64,000 nt of DNA from NCBI RefSeq assembly GCF_009939225.1, contig NZ_JAACJR010000006.1, positions 62,001 to 126,000 on the forward strand, written 5' to 3'. The position numbers and the translations under genes were made by a program. The DNA is from Sediminibacterium soli (GTDB lineage Bacteria; Bacteroidota; Bacteroidia; Chitinophagales; Chitinophagaceae). Below, one piece after another: positions 34,310 through 44,904 of the stretch (position 1 is its first letter; every line of letters starts with the position of its first letter). Below the pieces are notes generated by a model. It worked only from the letters and a program-made list of their open reading frames with translations. It was not told the origin of the DNA and did not search any database.

Positions 34310-37300
34310 TTATTTATAGAACCAGAGACGCATGAGCGATAGTAACTGGTCTATTTTTAACGGTTTGGTGATATAATCGGAAGCGCCGGCCTCAATGCAT
34401 TTCTGTCTGTCTCCCTTCATCGCCTTGGCGGTTACCGCTATGATCGGCAAAGTGCTGTTTTTGTGCTCACGCCGTATCTTCTGCGTGGTTTCATAGCCGT
34501 CCATTTCGGGCATCATGATATCCATCAGCACCATATCGATCTTGGGATTGTCGTCGCTGATGATCTGTATCGCTTCCTTACCGCTTTCGGCGGTGATCAC
34601 GTTTACATTATACCTTTCAAATACGGTGGTAAGGGCAAACAGGTTTCTTACATCATCATCCACCACCAGTATGTTCTTGCCTGTGAGTATATCTTCTTTC
34701 ATGCGTATGTTCTCGATCACCCTGCGTTTTTCCTGCGGCAGATCCTTATGGGAATAATGCAGGTGCAGCACGGTTTCTTCGAGCAGGTGCTCCAGCGAAT
34801 TCACGCCCTTTGTCATGACAGTATTGGAGGTGCGGTTGATGGTGTTCAGCTCCGATTTGGTGAAATCCTTTGCCGAATACACGATCACCGGTGTGAGTTT
34901 CTTCTTGGTCTCGCCCACCTGGTCTATCAGTTCGGTGCCGGATATATCGGGCAGGGTATAGTCCAGTATGATACAGTCGTAATCTTCTGCCGCTATGTTC
35001 TCCAATGCTTTCTTGCCGGTGGGCGCAATGGTTACCTGCATGGAATCGCTCTCGAGCATTTTGGCGATCTGTGACGAATCGAGCTCGTTGTCTTCCACCA
35101 CCAGTATGTTCCTGGTTGGTTTGTTGGCGAAGGAGCGGATATCGTCGAACAGTTCGTTAAGCGCATCGTTGGCAAGCGGCTTCAGCAGGAAGCTTCTTGC
35201 ACCGCGTTTCAATGCCAGGTTGCGGTTCTCTTCGCCTGAGATCAGGTAAATGGGAATATGACGGTAGTTGAGATCGTTGCGCAGCAGGTCGAGCACTTTC
35301 CATCCGCTGGTATCGGGCAGTTTCACATCGAGCGTGATGGCCACCGGTGCAAAACGGTTCACAAAATCAAACACTTCTATATAGCTGATGGCCACCACCG
35401 CTTTCATGCCGTATTCATGCGCTTTTTCAATGATGATCTTGCCAAAACGCAGGTCGTCTTCCACCACCAGTATCACCTTGTCGGACGTGGTGATATTGTT
35501 GCGGTCGTCGCCTGTTTCATTGATCATTTCGCTTACAATGTTCAGGTTCTTGGCATCCGCTCCTTCGTTGGTGGCGCGGATAGAGTGTATCAGCGTGTCT
35601 ATCTCCGTGTTGTCCGGTCCCAGGTGGTAGCTGCCAAGATCGGGAGCTTCCTTGGTAACCACGCCGGTGATATTCTCTACCGGCAGGAACAGTGTGAACG
35701 TGCTTCCGGTGCTGGTATCGCTCTCCAGTTCAATGGTGCCGCCCAACAGTTCAGCCAGGCCGCGGCTGATCGACAATCCAAGACCCGTGCCGCCGTATTT
35801 GCGGCTGGTAGAACCCTCGGCCTGCTGGAATGCTTCGAAGATGATATTCTGTTTCTCCTGCGGTATACCGATGCCCGTATCGCTGATCGCAAAAGCCACC
35901 ACGCGTTTGGCGTTATCGAGACTGGAATTGCCGGTTTTCCAGTTGCGGCCGGCTTCGTAGATCTTCAGTTTTACCTCGCCTTTTTCCGTGAATTTGAAGG
36001 CGTTTGAGAGGAGGTTTTTGAGGATCTGGTTCAGGCGCTGAAGATCCGTTTCCATCATCACCGGCAGCTTGGCATCGGTTTCGATGGTAAAGCGGAGATG
36101 TCTTGCTTCCGAGATCGGTTTAAATGTGGTCTCCACAAAATTGGCGATCTCCGCAAAACGAACGGTACCCATATTGGCGGTGATGAAGCCAGATTCGATC
36201 TTCGACAGATCGAGGATATCGTTGATCAGCTGGATAAGATCATCGCCGCAGGAGTGGATCGTTTTGGCGTAGCGGATCTGTTTTTCATTAAGATTGCCTT
36301 CCGCGTTTTCATACAGCTGCTGCGCCAGGATCAGCAAACTGTTCAGCGGTGTTCGCAGCTCGTGCGACATATTTGCGAGGAACTCCGATTTGTATTTGGA
36401 GGTAAGCGTAAGCTGTTCCGCTTTTTCTTCGAGCGATCGCCTGGCTTCTTCCACCTCGCGGTTCTTTTCTTCCACTTCGTTCTTCTGTTTCACCAGCAGC
36501 AATGCTTTATCCTGGAGCTCGTCGTTGGTTCGGCTCAGCTCTTCCTGCTGTATTTTCAACTCACCGGCAAGCGACTGCGATTGTATCAGCAGCTCTTCTG
36601 TACGGGTACTTGCCTCGATGGTGTTCAACACGATACCGATACTTTCCGTCAACTGCTCAAGGAAGTCGAGGTGCGTCTGGCTGAAGGTATCCAGCGAAGC
36701 AAGTTCGATCACCGCCTTCACATTGTTCTCGAACAATACCGGCAGGATGATCAGGTTGGCAGGTTTTGCCTTGCCAAGACCTGAATTGATCTTGATATAA
36801 TTGGCCGGTATATTGGACAGGATGATCCTTTCTTTTTCAAATGCAACCTGTCCCACCAATCCCTCACCGATGGAAAAATCTACGGGAATGTTTTTGTCGG
36901 ATTTGTAACCGTAGGCCGAGAACAGACTGAGTTTGGATTCCTGGGTCTCCTCGTTTTGTTTGAGGATATAGAATGCACCGTAGTGGGCAACCACCACCTG
37001 TGCCAGTTCAGACAATATTCTTTGGGTTACCGTTTTCAGGTCTTTCTGTCCCTGCAGCATCTGTGTGAACTTGGCCAGGTTCGATTTCAGCCAGTCCTGT
37101 TCCTGGTTCAGCAGGGTAGTTGCTTTCAGGTTCGCGATCATCTGGTTGATGGTATCCTTCAGGGCTTCCACTTCTCCTTTTGCTTCCACGGATATCTCAC
37201 GCGTCAGGTCGCCCTTGGTTACCGCCGATGCCACTTCGGAGATAGAACGTACCTGCGTGGTCAGGTTCTGCGCCAGCTGGTTTACGTTCTCGGTCAGGTT

Positions 37301-40300
37301 CTTCCAGATACCGGATGCGCCCGGTACCGACGCCTGTCCGCCCAGTCTTCCTTCCACACCCACTTCACGCGCCACATTGGTTACCTGGTCGGCAAACAGG
37401 GCCAGTGTATCGATCATCTCGTTGATGGTATCGATCAGCTGTGCCACTTCACCGCGAGATACGATGGCCAGTTTTTGTTTCAGGTTACCGGTAGCCACCG
37501 CGGTTACCACTTTGGCAATACCACGCACCTGGTTGGTAAGATTGGATGCCATCATGTTCACCGAGTCGGTAAGATCCTTCCAGGTACCCGCCACACCTTT
37601 TACTTCTGCCTGTCCGCCCAGTTTACCCTCGGTGCCCACTTCACGCGCCACGCGCGTTACCTCAAAGGCAAAGGAGTTCAACTGTTCCACCATGGTATTG
37701 ATGGTATTCTTCAGATCCAGGATCTCGCCTTTTACATCGATGGCCACGGTTTTTGACAGGTCACCCGAAGCCACCGCCTTGGTTACCTCGGCGATATTAC
37801 GCACCTGCGCCGTCAGGTTACCCGTCATCTGGTTCACCGAGTCGGTAAGGTCTTTCCAGGTACCCGCCACGCCCGGTACGAATGCCTGTCCGCCCAGTTT
37901 ACCGTCGGTACCCACTTCCCGCGCCACACGCGTCACTTCCGATGCAAAGGCACGGAGCTGGTCCACCATCGTGTTCAGGGTTTCTTTCAGCTGCAGGATC
38001 TCGCCGCGCACATCCACCGTGATTTTCTTCGACATGTCGCCGTTCGCCACCGCGATGGCCACATCGGCGATGTTACGCACCTGCGCCGTCAGGTTGCCGG
38101 CCATCTGGTTTACCGAGTCCGTAAGGTCCTTCCAGGTACCCGCCACGCCGGGCACGTTGGCCTGTCCGCCCAGTTTTCCCTCGGTGCCCACTTCCCGCGC
38201 CACCCTGGTTACTTCCGATGCAAAACCGCGGAGCTGGTCCACCATGGTATTGATGGTATTTTTCAATTCCAGGATCTCACCTTTTACATCCACACCGATC
38301 TTGCGCGAAAGGTCACCGTTCGCCACCGCCGTTGTTACTTCGGCGATATTGCGCACCTGCGAAGTAAGGTTGGACGCCATTTTATTTACAGAGTCCGTCA
38401 GGTCTTTCCAGGTACCACCCACGCCCGGCACATCGGCCTGGCCACCCAGTTTTCCCTCAGTACCCACTTCCCGTGCCACCCTGGTTACTTCCGATCCGAA
38501 TGAATTCAGCTGGTCCACCATCGTATTGATGGTATTCTTAAGGTCAAGGATCTCACCGCGTACATCCACGGTGATCTTGCGCGACAAATCGCCTTTTGCC
38601 ACGGCCGTTGTTACCTCGGCGATATTCCGCACCTGGCCTGTCAGGTTACCGGCCATATTGTTTACCGAATCGGTCAGGTCTTTCCATACACCGCCCACGC
38701 CTTCCACCGCAGCCTGTCCGCCCAGCTTACCTTCCGAACCCACTTCCCGCGCCACACGTGTTACTTCCGATGCAAAACCGCGGAGCTGGTCCACCATGGT
38801 ATTGATGGTATTCTTCAGCTCCAGGATCTCGCCTTTTACATCCACATCGATCTTACGCGACAAATCGCCCGTTGCCACGGCCGTTGTTACCTCGGCGATG
38901 TTGCGCACCTGCGAGGTAAGGTTGGAGGCCATTTTATTTACAGAGTCCGTCAGGTCTTTCCAGGTACCACCCACGCCCGGCACATCGGCCTGTCCGCCCA
39001 GCTTACCTTCCGAACCCACTTCCCGCGCCACCCGCGTTACTTCTGAACCAAAGGAGTTCAGTTGGTCCACCATGGTATTGATGGTATTCTTTAATTCGAG
39101 GATCTCGCCTTTTACGTCAACGGTAATTTTGCGCGACAGGTCACCTTTCGCCACGGCCGTTGTTACCTCGGCGATATTACGTACCTGACCCGTGAGGTTG
39201 GAAGCCATCTGGTTCACCGAATCGGTAAGGTCCTTCCAGGTACCGGCCACGCCTTTTACCTGCGCCTGTCCGCCCAGTTTACCTTCGGTACCCACTTCCA
39301 GCGCAACCCGTGTTACCTCGGCAGAGAAGGAGTTGAGCTGGTCTACCATAGTGTTGATGGTATTCTTCAGCTCCAGGATCTCGCCTTTTACATCCACCGT
39401 GATCTTGCGCGACAAATCGCCTTTTGCCACGGCGGTGGTTACTTCGGCGATGTTACGCACCTGGGCCGTCAGGTTACTGCCCATCTGGTTTACGGAATCG
39501 GTCAGGTCTTTCCATACACCCGCCACACCTTTTACTTTCGCCTGTCCGCCGAGTTTACCCTCCGAACCCACTTCCCGCGCCACCCGCGTTACTTCGGAAG
39601 AGAAGGAGTTGAGCTGGTCCACCATAGTGTTGATGGTGTTCTTCAGCTCCAGGATCTCACCTTTTACGTCCACGGTGATCTGTCGAGACAGATCACCTTT
39701 TGCCACGGCGGTAGTTACCTCTGCGATATTCCGCACCTGGCCGGTAAGATTAGATGCCATCTGGTTCACCGAGTCGGTGAGGTCTTTCCAGGTACCCGCC
39801 ACACCCTTTACCTGTGCCTGTCCGCCCAGTTTACCCTCGGTACCCACTTCCAGCGCCACACGGGTTACTTCGGAAGAGAAGGAGTTGAGCTGGTCCACCA
39901 TGGTATTGATGGTGTTCTTCAGCTCCAGGATCTCGCCTTTTACATCCACCGTAATCTTTTTCGACAGGTCGCCCTTGGCCACGGCGGTGGTTACTTCGGC
40001 GATATTCCGCACCTGTGCGGTAAGGTTGGATGCCATACCGTTCACAGAATCGGTGAGGTCTTTCCATACACCCGCCACGCCTTTTACTTTGGCCTGTCCA
40101 CCCAGTTTACCTTCCGAACCCACTTCCCGCGCCACACGCGTTACTTCCATAGAGAACAGGTTCAGCTGTTTCACCATGTCGTTCACCTCGCGGGCGATGC
40201 GGCCGAATTCACCCTGCAGGTTATGCCCGCCGATTTCCAGCGGCATATCCTGCGACAGGTTACCCTTGGCCACCGAGCTGATCACATGCGCGATCTCGAT

Positions 40301-40735
40301 GGTGGGGTGAACAAGATCGGAGATCAGTGTGTTAAGCGATTCCACACCGGTGCCCCAGGAGCCTTTGGCATTGGGGACTTCTATGCGCTGTGTAAGTTTA
40401 CCCTGTTTACCGATGGTATTACCCGCCTTGGTAAACTCCAGCATCATTTTTTCGTTAAGGGAGATGATATCGTTGATCGTGTCGCAGATCTTACCGCTCA
40501 GACCAACCTGGTCGATCGGCATGCGCACATTGAAGTTGCCGTTCTTGACCGCGGTGAGCACTTCAAGCAGGTAACCTTCATTGTAAGCCATATGTCCGTT
40601 GGAATAACCTGGGTGGGAAGCTTTCTTTTTCCCGTTACCGTTTCTTACGCCGGGGGCGGCGAGTTTGCGGGACACGACCGGTTTGGCCTTTGCCGCTGTG
40701 GCAGAGGCGCGTGTTTTGGATTTAGTGGTAGGCAT
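34310..40735 (-). CDS. Giant soluble multi-HAMP hybrid histidine kinase with three receiver domains
   Basis: About 2,141 residues without signal peptide or membrane segment. Order: a basic Ala/Lys-rich N-terminus (1-55), a diverged HAMP-like pair (about 60-196), eleven tandem 92-residue HAMP-type units (197-1208), a GAF domain (about 1230-1390), a coiled coil (about 1400-1450), a HisKA/HATPase core with H1458 in [14 protein letters not shown], and three receivers (about 1753-1870, 1874-2000, 2019-2141). Receivers 1 and 3 keep D and the K-P pair; receiver 2 has the acceptor in ILDYTLPD but reads TKG where K-P is usual. The units resemble those of fungal group III (Nik1/Os-1) osmosensor kinases. 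ATG 40735 is preferred because AAGGA lies 9 bases upstream; ATG 40780 is an alternative. Signal and output are unknown. Confidence 0.93.
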   Translation of the reverse strand: MPTTKSKTRASATAAKAKPVVSRKLAAPGVRNGNGKKKASHPGYSNGHMAYNEGYLLEVLTAVKNGNFNVRMPIDQVGLSGKICDTINDIISLNEKMMLEFTKAGNTIGKQGKLTQRIEVPNAKGSWGTGVESLNTLISDLVHPTIEIAHVISSVAKGNLSQDMPLEIGGHNLQGEFGRIAREVNDMVKQLNLFSMEVTRVAREVGSEGKLGGQAKVKGVAGVWKDLTDSVNGMASNLTAQVRNIAEVTTAVAKGDLSKKITVDVKGEILELKNTINTMVDQLNSFSSEVTRVALEVGTEGKLGGQAQVKGVAGTWKDLTDSVNQMASNLTGQVRNIAEVTTAVAKGDLSRQITVDVKGEILELKNTINTMVDQLNSFSSEVTRVAREVGSEGKLGGQAKVKGVAGVWKDLTDSVNQMGSNLTAQVRNIAEVTTAVAKGDLSRKITVDVKGEILELKNTINTMVDQLNSFSAEVTRVALEVGTEGKLGGQAQVKGVAGTWKDLTDSVNQMASNLTGQVRNIAEVTTAVAKGDLSRKITVDVKGEILELKNTINTMVDQLNSFGSEVTRVAREVGSEGKLGGQADVPGVGGTWKDLTDSVNKMASNLTSQVRNIAEVTTAVATGDLSRKIDVDVKGEILELKNTINTMVDQLRGFASEVTRVAREVGSEGKLGGQAAVEGVGGVWKDLTDSVNNMAGNLTGQVRNIAEVTTAVAKGDLSRKITVDVRGEILDLKNTINTMVDQLNSFGSEVTRVAREVGTEGKLGGQADVPGVGGTWKDLTDSVNKMASNLTSQVRNIAEVTTAVANGDLSRKIGVDVKGEILELKNTINTMVDQLRGFASEVTRVAREVGTEGKLGGQANVPGVAGTWKDLTDSVNQMAGNLTAQVRNIADVAIAVANGDMSKKITVDVRGEILQLKETLNTMVDQLRAFASEVTRVAREVGTDGKLGGQAFVPGVAGTWKDLTDSVNQMTGNLTAQVRNIAEVTKAVASGDLSKTVAIDVKGEILDLKNTINTMVEQLNSFAFEVTRVAREVGTEGKLGGQAEVKGVAGTWKDLTDSVNMMASNLTNQVRGIAKVVTAVATGNLKQKLAIVSRGEVAQLIDTINEMIDTLALFADQVTNVAREVGVEGRLGGQASVPGASGIWKNLTENVNQLAQNLTTQVRSISEVASAVTKGDLTREISVEAKGEVEALKDTINQMIANLKATTLLNQEQDWLKSNLAKFTQMLQGQKDLKTVTQRILSELAQVVVAHYGAFYILKQNEETQESKLSLFSAYGYKSDKNIPVDFSIGEGLVGQVAFEKERIILSNIPANYIKINSGLGKAKPANLIILPVLFENNVKAVIELASLDTFSQTHLDFLEQLTESIGIVLNTIEASTRTEELLIQSQSLAGELKIQQEELSRTNDELQDKALLLVKQKNEVEEKNREVEEARRSLEEKAEQLTLTSKYKSEFLANMSHELRTPLNSLLILAQQLYENAEGNLNEKQIRYAKTIHSCGDDLIQLINDILDLSKIESGFITANMGTVRFAEIANFVETTFKPISEARHLRFTIETDAKLPVMMETDLQRLNQILKNLLSNAFKFTEKGEVKLKIYEAGRNWKTGNSSLDNAKRVVAFAISDTGIGIPQEKQNIIFEAFQQAEGSTSRKYGGTGLGLSISRGLAELLGGTIELESDTSTGSTFTLFLPVENITGVVTKEAPDLGSYHLGPDNTEIDTLIHSIRATNEGADAKNLNIVSEMINETGDDRNNITTSDKVILVVEDDLRFGKIIIEKAHEYGMKAVVAISYIEVFDFVNRFAPVAITLDVKLPDTSGWKVLDLLRNDLNYRHIPIYLISGEENRNLALKRGARSFLLKPLANDALNELFDDIRSFANKPTRNILVVEDNELDSSQIAKMLESDSMQVTIAPTGKKALENIAAEDYDCIILDYTLPDISGTELIDQVGETKKKLTPVIVYSAKDFTKSELNTINRTSNTVMTKGVNSLEHLLEETVLHLHYSHKDLPQEKRRVIENIRMKEDILTGKNILVVDDDVRNLFALTTVFERYNVNVITAESGKEAIQIISDDNPKIDMVLMDIMMPEMDGYETTQKIRREHKNSTLPIIAVTAKAMKGDRQKCIEAGASDYITKPLKIDQLLSLMRLWFYK
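37112..40147 (-). repeat. Eleven tandem 276-bp coding repeats (HAMP units)
   Basis: Eleven in-frame units of 276 bases encode 92 residues each ([29 protein letters not shown], [40 protein letters not shown]). Central units differ at only a few residues, while the last two (towards 37112) have diverged. Units alternate between two sub-types (V-A-R-E-V-G-S with K-V-K-G-V-A-G-V-W, and V-A-L-E-V-G-T with Q-V-K-G-V-A-G-T-W), as if a two-unit block had been duplicated. Confidence 0.95.
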
Positions 40736-40825
40736 TTCGTGGGTTCCTTGGTTTGTCAGTTCGGCTGCATGTGCAAACACATGAGCCCAGTAGGGTTGCC
40801 ATATAAAAGAAGCATATACAATGCC

Positions 40826-40856
40826 ATAAAAAAACAGCCTGTTTTAAGGCTGTTTT
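40826..40856 (-). terminator. Terminator of the mla-tonB-like operon
   Basis: On the minus strand AAAACAGCCT and AGGCTGTTTT pair over a 6-nt loop and run into TTTTTTTATGG. It lies about 70 bp after the TonB-domain gene stop. Confidence 0.7.
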
Positions 40857-40892
40857 ACCCCTGAATTCGCTTGCACTTACCGGGCAATAAGG

Positions 40893-40920
40893 TAAACTGG
40901 GGAAAAAAATCCCCAGTTTA
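40893..40920. repeat. Perfect 10-bp palindrome after the TonB-domain gene
   Basis: TAAACTGGGG and CCCCAGTTTA enclose an A7T loop, four bases after the stop codon of the TonB-domain gene. No T-run follows; it may protect the mRNA end. Confidence 0.55.
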
Positions 40921-40924
40921 TGCA

Positions 40925-41596
40925 TCATAAGTCACTGATCTGGTAGGTGATCGGCAGGGTAAACCTTGTTTTTACATTTTTTCCTTTGATCTGGCCGGGT
41001 GTCCATTTGGGCATCTGGCGTACAACGCGGAGCGCTTCGTCCTCCAGCCCGTTTCCGAGCCTGGGCGAGATCACGCCGGGGTTATAGATCCTGCCCTGCT
41101 CATCCACCGCGAAACTGATTTTGACCGTTCCCTGCACCTCGTTGTCGAGCGCCGCTTCGGGATAGACGATGTTGCGCTCGATGAACTTCCGCAGCTCTTT
41201 TTCGCCGCCGGGGTAGGCGGGCATGATCTCCGCGCGGTTATACACACCCTCGCGGTCGGCTTCCATTCTGTCTGATGCCTGGGTGTTCAGGCTGGCCAGG
41301 ATGATCCTTCCTTTCCGGCTGGTTTTTCGGGTGCGTGTGGTGCTCACTGTTTCGCCGGCTCTTTTTTCGGCAGGTGGTGCAACCGTGGTGGCAGGTGCCG
41401 CATTTTTTTCAACCGCCTTATCGTCTGCGGGCTTTGTCATGGAGTCGGTAACAGGGGTGGGGGCTGCGTTGTAAGGGTTGGGGGTGGATGATACCGTGGA
41501 TGTGTCCATATGGTTATCGTTACCCCTGTCGTTCTTGCAGGCGATAAGCCAGAGCATCATACAGGCTGATGCCGTAATTGTTTTCAGGTACTGCAT
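40925..41596 (-). CDS. Lipoprotein with TonB C-terminal domain
   Basis: The 223-residue protein has a lipoprotein signal with cysteine at residue 20 (MMLWLIAC). A disordered linker rich in P, A, T and K (about 25-95) and a TonB/TolA-like C-terminal domain (about 125-223) follow, with YPGGEKELRKFIERNIVYPE, VQGTVKISFAVDEQGRIYNP and the end WTPGQIKGKNVKTRFTLPI. True TonB has an uncleaved inner-membrane anchor and works with ExbBD; a lipidated form would sit in a membrane leaflet instead. It lies 25 bp after mlaD on the same strand, so it appears to belong to the lipid-transport operon. The role is not known. Confidence 0.82.
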   Translation of the reverse strand: MQYLKTITASACMMLWLIACKNDRGNDNHMDTSTVSSTPNPYNAAPTPVTDSMTKPADDKAVEKNAAPATTVAPPAEKRAGETVSTTRTRKTSRKGRIILASLNTQASDRMEADREGVYNRAEIMPAYPGGEKELRKFIERNIVYPEAALDNEVQGTVKISFAVDEQGRIYNPGVISPRLGNGLEDEALRVVRQMPKWTPGQIKGKNVKTRFTLPITYQISDL

Positions 41597-41621
41597 ATCG
41601 TGTTGTTTTGTTGGTGAATGA

Positions 41622-42383
41622 TCAGGGTTTTGTTTTGGGTGCCGCGGGCCGGGTCCTGGCCTTGTTAACGGCGGCTATCGAGTCGGCTATGCGTTTTTTC
41701 TCCCGTCTCTTGAAATACCCGCGGAACAGGAAATTGTTTTTAACTGCCTCCATGTTCTCGCTGAAGCCTTCCGCACCTTTTTTGATGCTCTGCACGGTCT
41801 GTTGCGTGGAGGCCACGGTTCCCTCGAGGTTGCGCGCCAGCTGGTCGCTGTTGAGCAGGCGGCCGAGCGAGCCCTCGCCATTGTTCACTTTGTAAACGAT
41901 CTCCGCCAGGTTGCCGGTAAGTATGGTTGCGTTGTCTGCCACATCTCCCATACGTGCCAGTATATCGCTCATCTCCACGGGATTTTCTCCCTCCAGGTAA
42001 TCGTTCTCGCCGATCACAGCGGCCCCGGGGCTGCCGTGTTCGATGATCACGATCTTATCGCCCATCAGTCCATCACTGCCGATGGTGGCATAGGCGTCTT
42101 TCTTAATGAATTTCTGTACATGCTTCTGCAGCGCCAGTGTTACGTTCACGGTAGAATCGTTGATGATCCGTATCGATTCCACCGTACCTACGTTGATGCC
42201 GGTAAAGCGTACAAAATTGCCTGCCTGCAGGCCCGACACATTTGCGTACTTTACCTGTACCTTAAAAGTGCTGTCGAACAGGTTCTTCTGGCTGCCGATG
42301 AAAAAGATGGCGAGCACCAGCAGGATGAACCCCACAAGCACCAGTGCCCCTGTTTTGATTTTCTGCGATGCTAACAATTTCAT
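41622..42383 (-). CDS. mlaD: MlaD-family MCE protein
   Basis: The 253-residue protein has one N-terminal membrane anchor (ALVLVGFILLVLAIFFI), an MCE domain (about 35-120: VKYANVSGLQAGNFVRFTGI, then NVGTVESIRI and GLMGDKIVIIEHG) and a C-terminal helical tail of about 110 residues (NLEGTVASTQQTVQSIKKGA) that may form the tube or reach across the periplasm. MCE proteins bind phospholipids for transport between membranes. It lies 6 bp downstream of mlaF. Confidence 0.9.
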   Translation of the reverse strand: MKLLASQKIKTGALVLVGFILLVLAIFFIGSQKNLFDSTFKVQVKYANVSGLQAGNFVRFTGINVGTVESIRIINDSTVNVTLALQKHVQKFIKKDAYATIGSDGLMGDKIVIIEHGSPGAAVIGENDYLEGENPVEMSDILARMGDVADNATILTGNLAEIVYKVNNGEGSLGRLLNSDQLARNLEGTVASTQQTVQSIKKGAEGFSENMEAVKNNFLFRGYFKRREKKRIADSIAAVNKARTRPAAPKTKP

Positions 42384-42389
42384 AAACTA

Positions 42390-43118
42390 TCATTTAAAGA
42401 ATGACCTGATAAATGCATCCGGACTGTTGGAAAGCTCCTCAAATGTTCCTTCGGCAATAAACCCGCCATCGTCCATGATCAGTATCCTGTCTGCCGTGAT
42501 CCTGGCGCAGGGAATATCATGTGTGATGATAATGGAGGTTGTCTGGTATTTTTTCTGCATATCGAGTATCAGCTGACTGATTTCTTTCGAGGTAATGGTG
42601 TCCAGTCCGGTGGTTGGTTCATCGTACAGGATGATCTCGGGTTTAACGATAAGGGTTCTTGCCAATGCCATACGTTTGCGCATGCCGCCCGATAGTTCCG
42701 AGGGCATTTTATCGATCGCATCGGCCAGGCCCACCGCTTCCAGCACCTCCCTGCACAAAGCGTCTATTTCCTGCTGGTTCTTCTGTTTCAGCACACGTGT
42801 CAGCGGAAATTCCAGGTTCTCCCGAACGGTCATCGAATCGTACAACGCGCCGCTCTGGAACAGGAAACCGATCCGTCTTCTCAGTTCCTTCAGTTCATCG
42901 GATGAAATACTGCGCATATCATGACCCAGTACGGTCAGTGAGCCCGCATCCGGTTCTACCATGCGTACGATGCATTTGATCGCCACCGATTTTCCCTGTC
43001 CCGATCTCCCCAGCACCACGACATTCTCTCCCCGGGCAACGGTTAAACTGATATCTCTCAATACCTGTATATCGCCAAAGGATTTCTGCAGACCTTCTAT
43101 TTCTATTACGTTCTCCAT
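42390..43118 (-). CDS. mlaF: MlaF-type ABC transporter ATPase
   Basis: The 242-residue ATPase has Walker A GRSGQGKS (37-44), the signature LSGGMRKRMALARTL and Walker B IILYDEPTTGLD followed by TSKEIS and the H-loop IIITHD. The SGGMRKR form of the signature is typical of the Mla/Ttg2A family. It energises retrograde or anterograde phospholipid movement with MlaE and MlaD. Two bases separate it from mlaE upstream. Confidence 0.95.
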   Translation of the reverse strand: MENVIEIEGLQKSFGDIQVLRDISLTVARGENVVVLGRSGQGKSVAIKCIVRMVEPDAGSLTVLGHDMRSISSDELKELRRRIGFLFQSGALYDSMTVRENLEFPLTRVLKQKNQQEIDALCREVLEAVGLADAIDKMPSELSGGMRKRMALARTLIVKPEIILYDEPTTGLDTITSKEISQLILDMQKKYQTTSIIITHDIPCARITADRILIMDDGGFIAEGTFEELSNSPDAFIRSFFK

Positions 43119-43120
43119 AA

Positions 43121-43891
43121 TCAGTTATACACAAATGCATTTGTTATCTGTACCATCACGGCATCAATGAGTATGATCCATACCGATGCTGCCACCACCG
43201 CGGTATTGGCGGCCACGCCCACGCTCTCGGTGCCTTTGTTGGAATGATATCCCTTATAGCAACCCACAAACCCGATGATGAAGCCGAACAGGAATGTTTT
43301 GATGAAAGCCGGGAAAAAATCACCGAATACCGCGGTATTGAACGACTTGGCGAAATACAGCCGTGCATTCATGCTCATGGTAAGACTGGTGCCGAAGAAG
43401 CCGCCTGCCAGCGCAATGGTATCGGCAACCAGGGTCAGGATCGGTACCATTATGGTGCAGGCAAGTATCCTTGTTACCACCAGGTACTGAATGGGGTTGG
43501 CGCCGGATATTTCCATGGCATCTATCTGTTCGGTTACGTTCATGCTGCCCAGCTCGGCGCTGATGCCGGAGGCGATCTTGCCGGCGCAGATCAGCCCGAT
43601 GATCACGGGACCTATTTCACGCATCATGGAAATAGACACCATGCTCGGCACATAGTTCTGTGCGCCAAAGGCCTTTAAGGTAGGCAGCGACTGAAGCGTG
43701 AGAACAAAGCCAAGGATAAATCCGGTAAGTACCACAATACCGATGGATTTGTATCCTATCACATAACATTGCCGGATGAATTCATTCCATTCAAAACCAT
43801 TCCTGAAAATGTTACGGGCAAAACGCAGGAAAAATGCAACCTGGTTCCCACTTTCTTCAAGCACTGAAGTAAGGTATGAGGCGATTTTCAT
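43121..43891 (-). CDS. mlaE: MlaE-type ABC transporter permease
   Basis: The 256-residue integral membrane protein matches the MlaE/YrbE permease family: GFILGFVLTLQSLPTLKAFG, REIGPVIIGLICAGKIASGI, SAELGSMNVTEQIDAMEISG and AGGFFGTSL. It heads the operon mlaE-mlaF-mlaD-TonB-domain lipoprotein. The 161-bp spacer to the divergent gene at 44053 must hold both promoters, though I see no exact -7 box. Confidence 0.95.
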   Translation of the reverse strand: MKIASYLTSVLEESGNQVAFFLRFARNIFRNGFEWNEFIRQCYVIGYKSIGIVVLTGFILGFVLTLQSLPTLKAFGAQNYVPSMVSISMMREIGPVIIGLICAGKIASGISAELGSMNVTEQIDAMEISGANPIQYLVVTRILACTIMVPILTLVADTIALAGGFFGTSLTMSMNARLYFAKSFNTAVFGDFFPAFIKTFLFGFIIGFVGCYKGYHSNKGTESVGVAANTAVVAASVWIILIDAVMVQITNAFVYN

Positions 43892-44052
43892 TACGCAGGT
43901 TTATAAATTCTGTCAATGTAATAAATGAAAACATCGTACCCCATTCCCAAAAAGATAGCGGGGAAACTTTTCTACAAACAAAGGTTTCAGGTCGGTAAAT
44001 CCATTCCGGTCATTGGCATAAATATTTCACACGATGAGATAAAACCACGATT

Positions 44053-44601
44053 ATGTCAATTCATATACTGGAAGCCGTTCAGCGGAAATTGAATCTGCCC
44101 GGACTGGTGAAAGTAACACCCGATAAAGGTGTCACTCCGCAACAGACATTACCGCGGCCGGCGCTGCACCAGGTGGCGCTGGTAACCGTGGCCGCTGCAT
44201 TGTACAAACTAACCCGCACCAGTGAGGGCGTTGTGCGGTTGTTATTATCGGGTAAGAACGATAACTGGCTGGATCTGCCCGGGGCGCTGGGCACCACCCT
44301 GCCCGATGTGGTGGCAAAAGTGAGTGAGTACGGCGGCAGCGATGAGGGATCAACTGAAGCACTGATGCGCAAATTTGCGGATACCCTGCTGCTTGTGCTG
44401 CACGAGCAACTGGCCAACAATGTGAACCCCGACAGCGTTCACGAATTCATGTCTGGTCAGAGACACCATATCCTTGTGTATGTTCCAGCGGATCTTAAGC
44501 TGGGAAAAATGCTGAACGACAGTACCTGGGACGACCAGACAAATCATATGGAAGGCCCGGTGTCTAATTTCCTGCATAAGATAGAGAACCTGATGTCCTG
44601 A
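44053..44601 (+). CDS. Hypothetical protein, 182 residues
   Basis: I do not recognise the family. The protein is soluble-looking, without a signal peptide; it begins MSIHILEAVQRKLNLPGLVK, has a hydrophobic stretch ALVTVAAALYKL (about 42-53) and helical segments such as MRKFADTLLLVLHEQLANNV. It is divergent from the mla operon and followed by small envelope/stress-type genes on the same strand (88 bp gap to the next). A stress or cell-envelope role is only guilt by association. Confidence 0.6.
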   Translation: MSIHILEAVQRKLNLPGLVKVTPDKGVTPQQTLPRPALHQVALVTVAAALYKLTRTSEGVVRLLLSGKNDNWLDLPGALGTTLPDVVAKVSEYGGSDEGSTEALMRKFADTLLLVLHEQLANNVNPDSVHEFMSGQRHHILVYVPADLKLGKMLNDSTWDDQTNHMEGPVSNFLHKIENLMS

Positions 44602-44689
44602 GTCATCAGGGAATCGTAATCTGATAATAACCCGATGGCCGGCTTCCGGCCAACAACGCGTTTTTTAAATATCCATAAAACAAACAACC

Positions 44690-44902
44690 ATGAAACCCTT
44701 AGGAATCATCCTTGTCATTGCAGGTGTATTGATGTGTATTTTCAATACTGTTTCGTTCACAAAAAAAGAGAAAGTGGTGGACCTGGGTCCGGTAGAGGTT
44801 AATAAAACCGAAAAACGCACCACGAGCTGGCCTGTGTATGCCGGTATCGGAGTGGGTCTGCTTGGGATCGGCCTGATTGCAATAGACAGAAAAAATAAGT
44901 AG
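44690..44902 (+). CDS. Small protein with two membrane segments
   Basis: Seventy residues: a first hydrophobic segment (LGIILVIAGVLMCIFNTVSF, 4-23), a polar stretch with conserved-looking lysines (KKEKVVDLGPVEVNKTEKR) and a second segment (WPVYAGIGVGLLGIGLIAI), ending DRKNK. Similar short proteins are common in Bacteroidota but their function is unknown. It is 2 bp from the PNPOx-like gene and surely co-transcribed with it. Confidence 0.75.
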   Translation: MKPLGIILVIAGVLMCIFNTVSFTKKEKVVDLGPVEVNKTEKRTTSWPVYAGIGVGLLGIGLIAIDRKNK

Positions 44903-44904
44903 CT

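Noticed and set aside
37112..40147. CRISPR-like array
   Set aside because: The regular repeats are 276-bp coding units without spacers, and no cas genes are present.
37065..40310. Long plus-strand open frames (about 700 and 370 codons) opposite the HAMP array
   Set aside because: They are shadows of the 276-bp coding repeat; their translations are serine/arginine/proline repeats without family features, and the minus-strand frame has clear domains.
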